Positions 25,331-37,730 of a stretch of 64,000 nucleotides of DNA are shown here, piece by piece. The notes beneath the pieces are model-generated. The model saw only the letters and a list, made by a program, of their open reading frames with translations, was not told the origin of the DNA and made no database searches. The stretch is from Spirodela intermedia. Lineage: Eukaryota > Streptophyta > Magnoliopsida > Alismatales > Araceae. Each line of letters starts with the position of its first letter. Positions within the stretch are counted from its first letter, which is position 1. Made by a program: the position numbers and the translations under genes. The DNA lies in assembly GCA_902729315.2 (NCBI GenBank), contig LR746273.1:7121001-7185000 (forward strand), read 5' to 3'.

Positions 25331-26149
25331 ATCAATTCGGTAGTAATAAGTACAAGAGTCATTAGAGGATGCTAGAAAACCTAAAGATAAATAAACACCC
25401 CCTTAAATGAAAAATTACTTGGGCCGCAATGCACTGATCACAAATCACTAATTGGTAGTGGGCTGATCCTATGATACTACACTTCAATATCAGTCATCCA
25501 AAACAATGTTCAACAGGGAGCAAGGAGGAATGAACTAACCTCCACAACGTCAATGGGTTAATTTTCTAGAATTGCATGAAGAACTCTTTAGCAAATTAAT
25601 ATTGGGCAAAGTTTAACATATAATATAAAAAATCTAATATTTTCATTTATTATATCATTTGGTTCTCCAAATCTTACTACTTCCCTTAGCAACTAACAAT
25701 TAAAGAGGAAAACGAAAATTGCAAAAAAAAAATACAACATTTATGACACATTTGGACAGACTTCAACAAAGTTACCCACATTACTACAAGGCTGGATTAT
25801 TTATATTACTCTTAATTTTGTGGCCATCTTGCTGAATGAGGGTTTCATATTTTCTCTCTATGATCAATGGGGTTTCTTTGGCATGAAACATCAAAATAGG
25901 GAGGGGATATGTAAAGTAAACTTCCCAAATAGACCACACTTCTTTTGGCATTTTTATCTTCACTCAGGCCACTCTTGCATCCCCACTTGCTATAATCTCT
26001 TTAGACATTAGTGACAATGTAAGCGAGGAAGTCAATCATATGACCTAGGTTACATATGCCTATTAATTAATACCATGAGAAAACTTTCTAGTTTGATCTA
26101 TTTGATGAAATTCCATTTAATTATTTATCAACTAGTGGAAAAATGAGTT
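25328..26149. repeat. Dispersed repeat, copy 1 (about 820 bp)
   Basis: Nearly collinear with 31942-32762, from TCAATTCGGTAGTAATAAG to ACTAGTGGAAAAATGAGTT. No coding capacity. The first 90 bp also occur at 52742-52838, next to the second gypsy composite, so the composite appears to have moved together with the edge of this repeat. Confidence 0.75.
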
Positions 26150-28035
26150 TTGACTGAAAATATAGTGGATGAAACAAAATTTGAATGGAGAGGCACCGTG
26201 ACCCATGGGTTGTATATTGTGTGCCAGAAAACTCATGTTGCTTTGAATGAGCACTTGAACGGTTAAATCATGATGTGGCATTAAGTGGCATGTTGACCTG
26301 AAATACATGAGAACGAAACTATAGCTTGTTAATGGCTGCCAGCTTTTGCTTTTTCAACTTTATTATGTTTTCTGGACAAAAATGATTGACATTTCACTCA
26401 ATAATCTGTTTTTCGGTATGTGTCTTTGTTCTTCATAGGAATGTTGATCGTCATGTCCGTTAGAGGGTTCTTATCAAATCTCATGAAGGTGAATAATGTG
26501 CTTTGAGATAGTTTACTTTCGTGCTAGATCGTTTTTCTTTGCTATGCTGAAAAAAATGGAAAAGAAGATCAATAGATTGCATAACGACAATTGCATCCAA
26601 TTATGTGGATTCACCCACCCAATGATGTCCTTGAGTTTCAGAATACTACATTTTTCTAACACACTTACCACATGTGTATTCCATGAGAGAAGGAAGAAAA
26701 AATCTTTAAAGTGTTCCAAGTATGTCCTTCCGAGTGGATGGTGAAAACTAATAACTATACAGCATGAATAATGTATAACTTTTCAATTTTAGGGTTGATC
26801 CTCAAGGATGGTGAAAACTAATATTGACTAATTTCTAATTTTTCTAACACAAATACTAATTAAAAGAAAGGAACAAATGAAATAAGATGAGAGAAATGAT
26901 AATATTCACCTCAATGTTTAATATTCTTCTTTCTCAATTACTTTCATAAATTTATTTCTCTGATTTAGCTCTACATAGATAGAAAGAAGGTTTTAATGGT
27001 GAGATGATTAAATCAAGAATAGCAAAAAATAATTTAGTGATTATGAAATGAAAAGATTTGAAGGGTGATTGTCAATAAAATGACTTCTAAGAGTAAATTA
27101 TGAAATAATTTAGAGAATGTTTTGAAATAATTAAAACTAAGATAAAAAATTGATTGGAATCTAGAAACACATTAGTTGTTAATCAAGAGTAAATTAAAAT
27201 AATTAATTTTGTGATAAAAAATAATTTTAAAACTATAATCAAACTTTGTTGTAAATCACATAGCAAAGTTTTTTAAACCTAAGAAAGTTTTAATTATCAG
27301 ATAAAATTTAAATTAAATGTTATAACCTTGAATAAAAATCTTTTCCTTCCTTGAAGAACAAAATACTTAGATTAATTTAATTCAAAAATAAGATCTCTCT
27401 AATCAATGCTTGTCACCCAAAGAATAAAAAGACATAAAATAAGATTATAATAAAAGAATAAAACACAAAACTCTATTGGTCACAACCCCCTTGATTATGA
27501 GATCTTCCTCGTTCCTTGCTCTCCAACTTGCTTATGCTGCCCTTATGTGCCTCCTAACCTCCTAACTTCCAACCCACCATCTTCCTTTATTATCTCATAA
27601 TAATAAATTCACAAAATTTCAGATTTTTTTAAAATTTGCTTAAAGTTTAAATAAAATCCCAATTATTAAATTTCTTTTACAAAACATCTCATCTTGGAAT
27701 TTTTAATATTAAAATTTCATATTTAACCAATGTAACTCACAATCACATTTAACTTTTTATTTTCAAATAAATATCAATAAATCAGTGTAAATACATAAAA
27801 CTTTGTTTTTCTGAAAATATATATCAATATGTATTTTTTAATAAGACAAACCATAAACATAGATAAAAATTGACATCTTAATTATATAATTCAAAGAATT
27901 ATCAAGCACGTTTAGCTAGCTATCATGTACTTAGCAACATATGCAAAATTGTGGTGGAGGATGAGGATGGACAAGTCATACTCCCCCAATTTAACTAGTT
28001 CACTTATGAGTTGAGGGAGCAATTCCGACCCACCA
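26150..28035. other. AT-rich DNA without a recognised gene
   Basis: No coding region recognised. The stretch at about 26330-26390 (revcomp AACATAATAAAGTTGAAAAA...) matches 45672-45710, where a LINE tail interrupts it. That makes it useful as an unoccupied reference sequence. Confidence 0.4.
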
Positions 28036-28640
28036 ATAGATAGTGTATGGCAAGGATGTCTCTTCAACAACTTCCTCTAATGGGGACTATATGAAAAAAT
28101 GTGAAAAGGTTCTCTTTAGCCATCCTCAACATTAAGGGTATGTTAGAAGAGGATAATGTAGTCAACATTGAGGTGCTCATCACCTCAAGTCAACAATGGC
28201 AAGTTCCAATGTGTTCATTGACTTGCAAAGCTTTGACACTAATGAGATGTCAAGAGGGGCCAAATAGCAAGAGATCTAAGGAAGAAACACCAAGAGAAAC
28301 TATGACAAGACCATGGTACAACAACTACCCAAAGGGGTGAGCACCTTTGTCCCCTTGCAAAGGACTGCACTTGAGGAAGGACTACCCTAAGTGAGCTGTC
28401 AACATGATGACAACACAACAAGAAGTGGAGTGTACACCAACTCTAAACCCCCTATAGGTGCTAAGTGTATAATGACAACATCAAGGTGGATCAATAGAGC
28501 TAAGCTGATCTACATGGTGATCACCATCAACGATCAGACTATGCTTGCAATGGTCGATAGTGGGGTGACCCACAACTTCTGCACAAAGAGGCAACACATA
28601 TGGACCTAATGTTATCACAAAGAGACATCCAAAAGAAGGT
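28036..28640 (+). mobile_element. Ty3/gypsy gag-protease remnant
   Basis: Short decayed frames. The clearest is at 28498-28590, LIYMVITINDQTMLAMVDSG followed by VTHNF, the typical start of a gypsy retropepsin with the catalytic D-S/T-G triad. Upstream (28330-28390) is a stretch like a gag zinc-knuckle region with stops. No RT follows. The family differs from the 19-25 kb composite. Confidence 0.6.
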
Positions 28641-28899
28641 CATCAACTCATTGGTGGCACGTACCCCTCTTGTTGGTTGGCCAAGTCCCTATTCTATCTC
28701 TAGAGTAAGGAGGGCAAAGCAGGACCCTATGTCTACACTCTAAGTGGGAGAAAAGTGGAGGTGGGGTGAAGAAGACCCCCTCAACATTGTCTTGATGCAA
28801 GATGAAGGGCTTGCAAGAGTGCACACAGCAGGTGCGATGCTCACCGGAGAGTAGGCTATGATGGGGGAAGGATGTCACAACCCTAACTAATCAGCTCAA

Positions 28900-30540
28900 T
28901 ATTCCAGCAATAGAATCTCACCACATGCCTAAAGAGTAGGCACATGCATGCATAGGTGTGCACACGTAAGAGCAATGGTGTGATAGGCACCAGTGAACAC
29001 CCTCACTGATGTAGGGCATGGTGCTGGTGCGACATGGCATGGTAGGACAATGCAACCAGGCACACAGAAACATAGGCAAGTGCGGTGCGACATAGCAAAA
29101 CAAGCTGGTGTCAACACTTGGAGGCATGCACATGGTGAACCTTACTGTAGAGTTGCAGCAGCCAAAAATCTACGACTATGTGAGACCCACCTAAGACCCA
29201 CCGCTCCCATTCCTTCCCTAATTTCTCTCCTCTTGCTCCCACTCTACCATAGCTCCCACAACCCCCCTACTCTACTCTTCCCTCTAATGACCTTGTGATG
29301 GTCATGACAAACCCCTCTCCTTATCATTCCCCCGCTTCACCCTCTTCATAGGTGGGGCTGAGGGCTCCAGCATTTAGACCCCACAATACCCCCCCCCTCC
29401 CCCCATAGACTTGTTAGGCTAGGTGGGTCAACAAGGGTACATGGCAGGAGAAGTGACATGACGTGGCATGCACTACAATACATGGCAAGCATGTGGCACT
29501 AGTGAGCGCCCTCACTAACTAGTGTTGTGTTGGCATATGTAGGAATAGGGTGTCGAGGCATATGCGAAAGATGCGTGGTGAGCACAATCTCCTTCTCCCC
29601 CACCCCGTATGATCTAAGGGACAGGTAGAGGACCTCCCCTCCATTCTCCCCTCAAATGACACAAGTGGGTGGGGGGATCCTTGGGCCTAATTTCTCCCTC
29701 CCCTTGTGCCCCCACTCAAGTGATTCTGGTGGTGGACGCAACCCCCCTCCTCCACTCCGATGACCTTGTGATAGTCAATAGGTTCCCACACCCCCCAACC
29801 CTCAAACCCCTCTTGAGCAAGGTGGGTCGACACAATACGACAAAGAGTGGCCTAGTGCCGACGAGAGCAGCAGCTAGGTATGACATGGGCAGTAGTACAT
29901 CACAAGCACTGCAACACCAGTGAGCACCTTCACTGGTATGGGGTATGGTGTAGTCAATCACACAGCGATCGATGTAGGCGAGGCGACATGACAAGAATGG
30001 GCTGGTGTCAACACACGAAGGCACAAGTTGCCACCGTATGCACGAGAGATGAGCGATGTGCAGCATAACTACCACGGTGCTGCAGGAGGGATGTAACCGT
30101 TGCAGCACACCCACGAGGGAGGATGAGGCAACACAATAGTGTGCTGCAGATCGAGGATGCATGGGGTTGCTCGTCAGATCCCTGACGAGGCACCGACCAC
30201 ATGACAATTGTTTCCCCAAATTTCTCTCTCCTCGTGCTCCCACCACCCTCCTTGTACTCAGATGACCTTGTGAGGCAAGAGCACCCCCCCCTCTTCACTG
30301 GTGGGCAGGGGCTCCTTGGCCTCAATTTCTCTCTCCCCATGTGACACCTTCATGCAATTTTGGGGGTCAGGCAGAGGCCCCCCTCCTCTACTCTCCCCTC
30401 TGATGACCTAGTGACGATCATAAGCCCCCCCCCCCCACGGCCTTAGGCTCGTTTTTCGCTCTCCTTGCACCCTCACCTTGTGACCTTGTGACGGTCATGA
30501 CCCCCCCCTGTGACGATGGGGTGGAAGAACAGCTATCTGG
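28900..30540. repeat. C-rich diverged repeat region
   Basis: Three or more diverged units of roughly 450-500 bp. Recurrent phrases are CACCAGTGA.CACC.TCACTG, CTGGTGTCAACAC, and a closing block ATGACCTTGTGA.GGTCATGAC followed by a C run (about 29284, 29757, 30256, 30403, 30480). Frames on both strands are Pro-, His- or Cys-rich artefacts. The region is GC-rich compared with the AT-rich surroundings. Confidence 0.65.
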
Positions 30541-31940
30541 CAGGAGAAGACCACGCACAGCTGTCCACAGCTTCAATGCTGACCACAGCTCCTAGACGTG
30601 AGCTGCAAGAGGAGCCGAAGAGCAGCATAAAGGGAGCCCCGATGGCAATGAGAATGCAGCAACCTGTGGAAATGAGAAGCATAAATCACAATAGAAATAC
30701 TAAAGAGGACTGAGCAAAAATCACACTAAGAGAAGAGAGCACTAGAAGACAGCAAAAACGGCGAATGCAAGAGAAAAAAAGTAGTCGGCAAGAAAATAAG
30801 AAAGAAAGATATGCAGAAGAAGACGATGGCAATACGAAGTATGGAAGAAGATGATAAAAAGATACCACTGGAAGTTGAGCCCATGCTGATGTGTTTGGAA
30901 ACTCGGGCCAGTCTACGTATGGATGAGGCGGTTCGTTATTATGTGCTTGATGATAATTTTCACTTGCATCTACACAAAAAATTTAAGGATAAGAATTATA
31001 AACAAGTTTAAAATCATTTCAGGACAATAAACTATTAAGAAAACGAAATTAAATTAGATTAAAAATTAAAAATTCTACTTTGACACGGAATTGAGGTGAA
31101 CTAATGAATTTGAAATTGATTTTTGATGCATAAATCCATTCTGCAAACAAAGATGGGACTAATCCAAACTTAAAAATGACCACCATCAAGTGTCACCATC
31201 AATGTCAACAAGAAGAAGAAAATGATCCATTTTTTGCCCAAAATTGAATGTTTTGGCCATTGAGTGATTTTGAGTGAGAGTCCTCACTTCTACTCATTTC
31301 TCTCTCCTTAATTACGTCAAATTCAATTAAATAAATCTACCCTGTAGGCTTCTATAAATCACACTTTCTCCCTTCAATAATTCATGCCCTTATTTAGATG
31401 GTTGAAATCCAAGTTTGAAATAATATCTTTCTAGTGGACCAAACTTTGACCAAATCAACTGAACCCTAATGACATTAGCTGTTGATTCCAGCCGAGAAGA
31501 CCAGGAAAAGGCAAATATTTCATTTGTAAACGAAAGGGACCATTTTCCTTAATTTGTTTTATTTCTTTCCCCAAAGTTCTAGTTCACCAAGTATCTTGAT
31601 GGAGAAGAGGGTGGGTGTTGTACAAGCATGGTCTAGTAAATCTTTAATAGTTTGTTTTTTTTGCTTTGCAATAACATAGGTTTTTACCTTAATCCATTGA
31701 AAAAATGTTAGTTACATATCCCAATATTGAAGTACATATCCCCACTCTCACTCTATGATCAGTACCTGACTTCTTTCTATGATCACTCCTTTTGCCTCTC
31801 TCACCCATAATCTACTCTTCCCATCTCTCAATTCCTACATTATCAGGCTTCTCCATTAAATCAATTATCTTCCCCACCATTATTCCATAACTTACTTGTC
31901 AACTATAACAGGCATAGAAACGCTCCATACGGAAAAACTA
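30541..31940. other. No gene recognised
   Basis: Purine-rich stretch (30600-30860) then AT-rich DNA. An open frame at 30811-31011 is short and matches no family I know. No RNA gene was seen. Confidence 0.35.
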
Positions 31941-31941
31941 A

Positions 31942-32762
31942 ATGATCAGTTTGGTAGTAATAAGTACAAGAGTCATTAGAGGATGCTAGAAAACCTAAAG
32001 ATAAATAAACACCCCCTTAAATGAAAAATTACCTAGGCCACAATGCACTGATCACAAATCACTAATTGGCAGTGGGCTGATCCCATGATACTACATTTCA
32101 ATATCAGTCATCCAAAACAATGTTCAGCAGGGAGCAAGGAGGAATGAACTAACCTCCACAATGTCAATGGTTTAATTTTCTAGAATTGCATGAAGAACTC
32201 TGTAGCAAATTAATATTGGACAAAGTTTAACATATAATATAAAAAAAATCTAATCTTTTCATTTATTATATTATTTGGTTCTCCAAATCTTACTACTTCC
32301 CTTAGCAACTAACAATTAAAGAGGAAAACAAAAATCGCATAAAAAAATTGCAACATTTATGACACATTTGGACACACTTCAACAAAGTTACCCACATTAC
32401 TACAAGGCTGGATTATTTATATTACTCTTAATTTTGTGGCCGTCCTGCTGAATGAGGGTTTCATATTTTCTCTCTATGATCAATGGGGTTTCTTTGGCAT
32501 GAAACATCAAAGCAGGGAGCCTATGTAAAGTAAACTTCCTAAATAGACCACACTTTTTTCGGCTTTTTTTTATCTTCACTCAGACCACTCCTGTATCCCC
32601 ACTTGCTGTAATCTCTTTAGGCATTAGTGACACAAACAAAGAAGTCAATCATATGACCTAGGTTACATATGTCTATTAATTAATATCATGAGAAAACTTT
32701 CTAGTTTGATCTATCTCATGAAATCCCATTTAATTATTTATATACTAGTGGAAAAATGAGTT
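31942..32762. repeat. Dispersed repeat, copy 2 (about 820 bp)
   Basis: Partner of 25328-26149 in the same orientation, with scattered substitutions and short indels (for example a 4-nt loss in the AGGGAGGGGATATG region). No coding capacity and no obvious terminal inverted repeats. Confidence 0.75.
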
Positions 32763-33649
32763 CATATCTTTCTGAGATCCATATTCCACACGTGTTGCAT
32801 GCCACTATAAAATCTACAGCTGTATTATCCCTTTTTTTTAAAAATGAATTTATGCTTTAAGAAACTTATTGAATCATATGAAAATTTCCCTAGAATCTAG
32901 AGACCTGATCACCAAATTGGCAAGGAAGACTTATGAACACATCATAGGGGATAACATTACAGAAATGCAAAAATAGAAAAATTAGCCTACTTAAGTACAT
33001 TTGTATCAGTGCAAATCAACATATGCCTCAGGTAGTTTAAGGAAGATCCATGGCATGAATCATCCCGATCTTCAACTCTTGAGGCTGAGTTACATGTGAT
33101 CTAAATGATTGTCCATGTAATCATTCAAATATGGATTGCAACATGGATTTTCTAAACCTTAGTCCCACCCATAAAAGTCAAACTAAGAAACTCATCTGAA
33201 ACTATAATCCAATCAATCTATATGATGCTTATTTCCTTAGTATGAAGAATGAAAGTTATCACTAGAGGATATTGAAAAGCACACGTTACAAAAAATATAG
33301 GTAAAAATAAGAAATCAAGTTGAAATGTCCAAGACATTTATTTGCAAGAAATTGCAAGGTAAATAATCAGGTAGTGCATTTTAAGATTGAAATAAGGACT
33401 CCAAAACATCACGCAACAAACATAGGAAATAAAAATAGCTTCAAGCTGAAAATAGAAATTAATTGGGAGTACCTTCCTTAAACTGCAGCAACAAGATTCT
33501 TAGTCAAAGCTACCCCACCAATCTGAAAGATTGAAAAGTTGTCACTAAATCTAGACTAATGAACTTCAATACATCCCAACAATTAGTAATTTCAAATGTT
33601 GGATATCATAATGAGATCATAGACATAATCAGCATGTAAATGAGAGACC

Positions 33650-34274
33650 AGCTGATATTATCATTGCAGCCAAAGGAGAGAATTTCTTTGTTTGCTCCTT
33701 CAGACAAGAGAAGTATCTACCTGTTTGACAACCTCTGGCAACTGCTACATTCTCTTACGATCAGATGTGAACTCTAGAGTATCTAGCAGCTCATACCGAA
33801 CAGCTGAGGCATTGAAATTTACTTCTGTAAAAATAAAAAGTTTTAAGAATAAGCACCTAAGTCAAAGATAAACAACAAAAATCTATAGTAAGACACATCA
33901 AAGTGAAGTAAATTAATAAATACTTCTAAAAGAGCCATCAGGCAGCAAAAGGTGTGCCTCAAAAGGTTTATTGAGAACATTTTCATTTCTATTTACAAGA
34001 ACCATATGCAATTGAGCAGCAGCATTGACAAGTGTATCTTTATCTTGAGATTGGGCTATGTAGGAGATTTCTCCACTAGGACTTTAAGCAACAAGATGTT
34101 CTTACTCAATAGAAACAAAGATAGTTATATCTAGTGCACTTACTAGTTCTATGCTATTAGAGAGTTATATCACCTTTTAGTGGGCAGAAAATTATTGTAA
34201 ATTGACATGACTGTAAGAAATCTGACAACATCAGGGACATTGTTGACATCATCATTAAACAATTCACCATCTAT
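33650..34274 (-). pseudogene. P4-type ATPase (aminophospholipid flippase, ALA2-like) fragment
   Basis: P4-ATPases flip aminophospholipids across membranes of the secretory and endosomal system. Three pieces in gene order match the cytosolic nucleotide-binding part of the family. Exon 34274-34174 reads VPDVVRFLTVMSIYNNFLPTK. About 34085-33966 reads GEISYIAQSQDKDTLVNAAA followed by QLHMVLVNRN, equivalent to the Y.A.SQDE.ALV block. 33824-33721 reads VRYELLDTLEFTSDRKRM, the well-conserved FTSDRKRMSV block. Then LLLSEGANKEILSF appears at about 33712-33670, equivalent to the LLSKGADEAI block. TAG follows DRKRM. The phosphorylation motif DKTGT, the hinge GDGxND and the membrane helices were not found. 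A possible further exon end lies at about 34510-34530. Confidence 0.72.
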
Positions 34275-34289
34275 CTAGAAAAGAAAATT

Positions 34290-35500
34290 TGTTAGAATAA
34301 TAAAGCATTTGGAGTATGATGAAAATTATCCAATTTGAACAATGAAACATGCATGACGTAAAGAAACAACTTGAATCAAATGAAGAGATTAATATTTCTA
34401 TACATATGCCTAATGAAATAATCTGACTCAAATGAGGAGAATAATACATATCCAAACTATTGCATGCTTTAAAGTAGTAAAACACATCACATGGTATATG
34501 AGAAATTTTACCTTGTCATGGTCTTCTAGAAACCTTGAATAGACTAAAAAGAAAAAAATTGATATTGAGAGAGAAAAATGATTGGGCCATCACAAGAAAA
34601 TGTAACAAACACTTTGCAAGCGTGGTGAGAAAAGAGGAAAAAAAGAGCAAGCTCACTTTCTACCTTTTAGTACCAACATACTTCATTCCTCATTCAATCC
34701 ATTTATGACTTGGGGCAAACAAACATCTAACAAAAGTCAAAGAAGAATGTCTTGGCCACGGTGAAACAATAGTTAAAAAAATGATCAAAACTATAATTAC
34801 TCTCAAGTGAAAATAACAGAGATTTGAATCGGTCAAAACCTTGCATATTGCCACGCTTCTGATTTAAGCTTCACAAAAATCATAAAAAATAATGTCCTCT
34901 TGATTCTATATTGAATTCTCACATTTAATAACAAAATTACTGACTCAAAATAAATTTTTCAAGGAATTACAACGATAGGACACAAGTTAGAAAATCAAGC
35001 AACAATTTCTCAAAAATAGCATGCAGATTAGGCAATAACTTATGAAGTGGATTCTATAATCTATTATGACACTTTTCATTTGATGTGTCAAATTTGACAT
35101 TACTTAATGTGACATTTATCATCATTTTACTTAGATTAACATGTAAAATGACAAATTAACATCCACATTACTTAAATCATTACTAATCTCTTGGTGGTAC
35201 TCATAAGAATTCAAATTCGAACTAATAATGATTGAAAATCTCATGTTTAAAGGTAAGATAAATTATAACTAAACCTTTTTACCTCATACATGCCTCAAAT
35301 TGCAACAACAAGTATCAAGGGTGAATTTTATCTCAATTGTGCAAACACTCCTCAAGATTGCATTCAAATTTTCATCTTTATATCAATGCAAAGTCAACAC
35401 TTTTAATTAGTAAATATCACCCAGTAGATATTTGAAACCTCTATCTAGCACTCAAGAATGTTTTCCATTCTATTAACACAGTCTTTTATTTATAGGGAGG
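34290..35500. other. No gene recognised; shared dispersed repeat at 35050-35260
   Basis: AT-rich. The 35050-35260 stretch matches the flanks of the solo LTR at 10880-10980 and 11565-11665, defining a dispersed repeat that is uninterrupted here. Confidence 0.45.
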
Positions 35501-35519
35501 ATGAACAAGCAATTCTCCA

Positions 35520-36260
35520 ATCTAAAAACTCGATTTTTGGAGCTTCACTCTGTCTCCTTTTTGTTTATTTCTTTCTTTCATATGTAGACAGGTAGCTTTT
35601 TCCTCACGGGTTTTTGTTTTTGACGAGAGGAGAGTGGATAAGCACTTCCCCTGTCTAAAAGCCCGATTTTTGGAGCTTCACTCTGTCCTTTTTTTTCCTT
35701 TCTTTCTTTCATACATAGATAGGTAGCTTTTTCCTCACATGCCTTTTTACTGACGAGAGGAGAGTGGATAAGCACTTCCCCTGTCTAAAAGCCTGATTTT
35801 TGGAGCTTCACTCTATCTTTTTTTTTTCTTTCATATATAGACAGGTAGCTTTTTCCTCACGGGTTTTTGTTTTTGACGAGAGGAGAGTGGATAAGCACTT
35901 CCCCTGTCTAAAAGCCCGATTTTTGGAGCTTCACTCTGTCTTTTTCTTTCCTTTCTTTCTTTCATGCATAGATAGGTAGCTTTTTCCTCACATGCCTTTT
36001 TACTGACGAGAGGAGAGTGGATAAGCACTTCCCCTGTCTAAAAGCCTGATTTTTGGAGCTTCACTCTATCTTTTTTTTTTCTTTCATATATAGACAGGTA
36101 GCTTTTTCCTCACGGGTTTTTGTTTTTGACGAGAGGAGAGTAGATAAGCACTTCCCCTGTCTAAAAGCTCGATTTTTGGAGCTTCACTCTGTCTTTTTTT
36201 TTCTTTCTTTCTTCCACATGTAGACAGGTAGCTTTTTCCTCACGAGCTTTTTCATGGCAA
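35520..36260. repeat. Tandem repeat, about 126 bp monomer in about 253 bp pairs
   Basis: About six monomers. Each holds TAGGTAGCTTTTTCCTCAC or CAGGTAGCTTTTTCCTCAC, then GACGAGAGGAGAGT.GATAAG, CACTTCCCCTGTCTAAAAGC and GATTTTTGGAGCTTCACTCT. Two monomer types alternate (GGGTTTTTGTTTTTGACG versus TGCCTTTTTACTGACG). The same open frame therefore recurs exactly 253 bp apart (35578 and 35831, minus), giving a higher-order repeat. Confidence 0.9.
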
Positions 36261-36269
36261 ACTTTTGAC

Positions 36270-36880
36270 CTCTCCCTATGATTACTTTGACTGAGGAATT
36301 TAGAACTTCAATCATCTTGAAATGTTCAATAGACTCTCAATACCTACTGGGTGATATCTACTAAAATATAAAGAGTAGATCTCGCAAATTCAATTTCATG
36401 AAAAATTTAATATGCACTTGAGGAGTATTTTCACAATCATTTTATTATTTCAAACCATGTAGCAAACCATAATTGTCCAAACATGGTCTAAATGCAAGTA
36501 ATATAGTAATTTGTCTTCTTATATTCATGAGCACTATGTTGTACAACTATAATACATGGAAAAGATAAAAAAAAAAAATTAGAAATTATTACAAGCAAGA
36601 AGCTAGAGAGAGAATATTATCGAAACATAAAAGAAATAACTATGACAGTGATTCGGATGGTAAATGCAGGCTTGAGTATATATAATGTTTCACATGGAGT
36701 TCAATTTCCTTTCGATCATATCATATAAAAAAAAGGGAATGTCCACCTGCACTTCAAATTTTAAAATTGAACCAGGCCGATCATTTTAAAACGTAAGAAT
36801 ATTGATGCCTAATTATATGCAATATATGTATGAGAGAGAGAGAGAGAGAGAGATCGCAACGATGTTAGATTCTTGAGAGC
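36270..36880. other. No gene recognised; GA microsatellite at its end
   Basis: AT-rich sequence with an (AG)n tract at about 36832-36852, next to the receptor-kinase fragment. Confidence 0.4.
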
Positions 36881-36899
36881 GGGACCACATACTGAGTAG

Positions 36900-37345
36900 A
36901 GCACGATGATGTGGGTCATCTTCTCGTCATAGAGATTGCCGAGGCCAAGGTCGGAGATTTTTGGGTTTACATCAGCGTCGAGGAGCACGTAGCTGGGCCT
37001 CATGTCCCTGTGGACGGTCCTCAACCGCAACTCCTCGTGCAGGTACAGCAGCCCCCTCGCCGTCCCGACGCAGATCTCGTACCACGCCGCTCACTCCAGC
37101 TGCAACCCTCCGCCGCTCTTCCCTGCAACTCCGACGGTGGCGGCGCCCACCAGCCGCTTTTCGGTTCCGTAAACAGAAAAGAAAAACAAGAAAAGAAAAG
37201 AAAAGGAAAGAATGAAGGAAGGAAGGAAGGAAGGAAGGAAGGAAGGAAGGAGGAGGTGATTAGGTTGCTTCACGGTCACCCTCCTGCCGTCGAAGAGCTT
37301 CCCCAGCGGAAGGCGAACAGGCCACGGCAATGTGCTTCTTCTTTT
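36900..37345 (-). pseudogene. Leucine-rich-repeat receptor-like kinase, kinase-domain fragment
   Basis: Minus strand. An upstream piece (about 37325-37258) reads LPLGKLFDGRRVTVKQP, equivalent to the subdomain I-II region around the ATP-binding Lys. It is followed by a (GGAA)n/(TTCC)n tract (about 37208-37252). A second piece (about 37090-36905) reads WYEICVGTARGLLYLHEELR, then TVHRDMRPSYVLLDADVNPK and ISDLGLGNLYDEKMTHI. These match subdomains VI-VII of the LRR-RLK group with [23 protein letters not shown]. Key residues are altered: Lys to Arg and Asn to Tyr in the catalytic loop, and DFG to DLG. A TGA precedes AAWYEIC where Trp is expected. Substrate lobes after MTHI are missing. Not a functional kinase. 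Confidence 0.72.
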
Positions 37346-37559
37346 TCCTTCTCTCCTTTCTCCTTTTTCCCTCTTTTTCTTCGGTCTTCCGCTCCTCTTC
37401 TCCCGTCGGGAACTGTTAAGATGGTTCACGGTGGACCTGCGGATGGGGCAACGATCACGGTGGATCGGCCAAATCGGGCGTTGGATCGGGCAAAGCCGCG
37501 GATCAAGACGGTTCGGCGGATCAGCGGACCGCTTTTGGGGGGAAAAACCGGAGCCTCTC

Positions 37560-37730
37560 CTCCCCCCCCCCCTCTCTTTCTGTCTCTCTCCCTCTCCCCC
37601 CTTCTCTCCCTCTCTCTGTGTCTCTCTCTACGCCTCTGTCTCTGTCTCTGTCTCTCTCCCTCTCCCCCCTCTCTCCCTCTCTCTGTGTCTCTCTCTCCGC
37701 CTGTCTCTTTCTCTCCCTCGTGTGTCCTTC
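37560..37730. repeat. TC/CT-rich microsatellite
   Basis: CTCTCTCC and TCTCTGTCTCTG runs with a partly duplicated block. Frames through it are low-complexity only. Confidence 0.85.

Noticed and set aside
35520-36260. CRISPR-like array
   Set aside because: Monomers are contiguous without unique spacers, and the genome is a plant; this is a tandem satellite.
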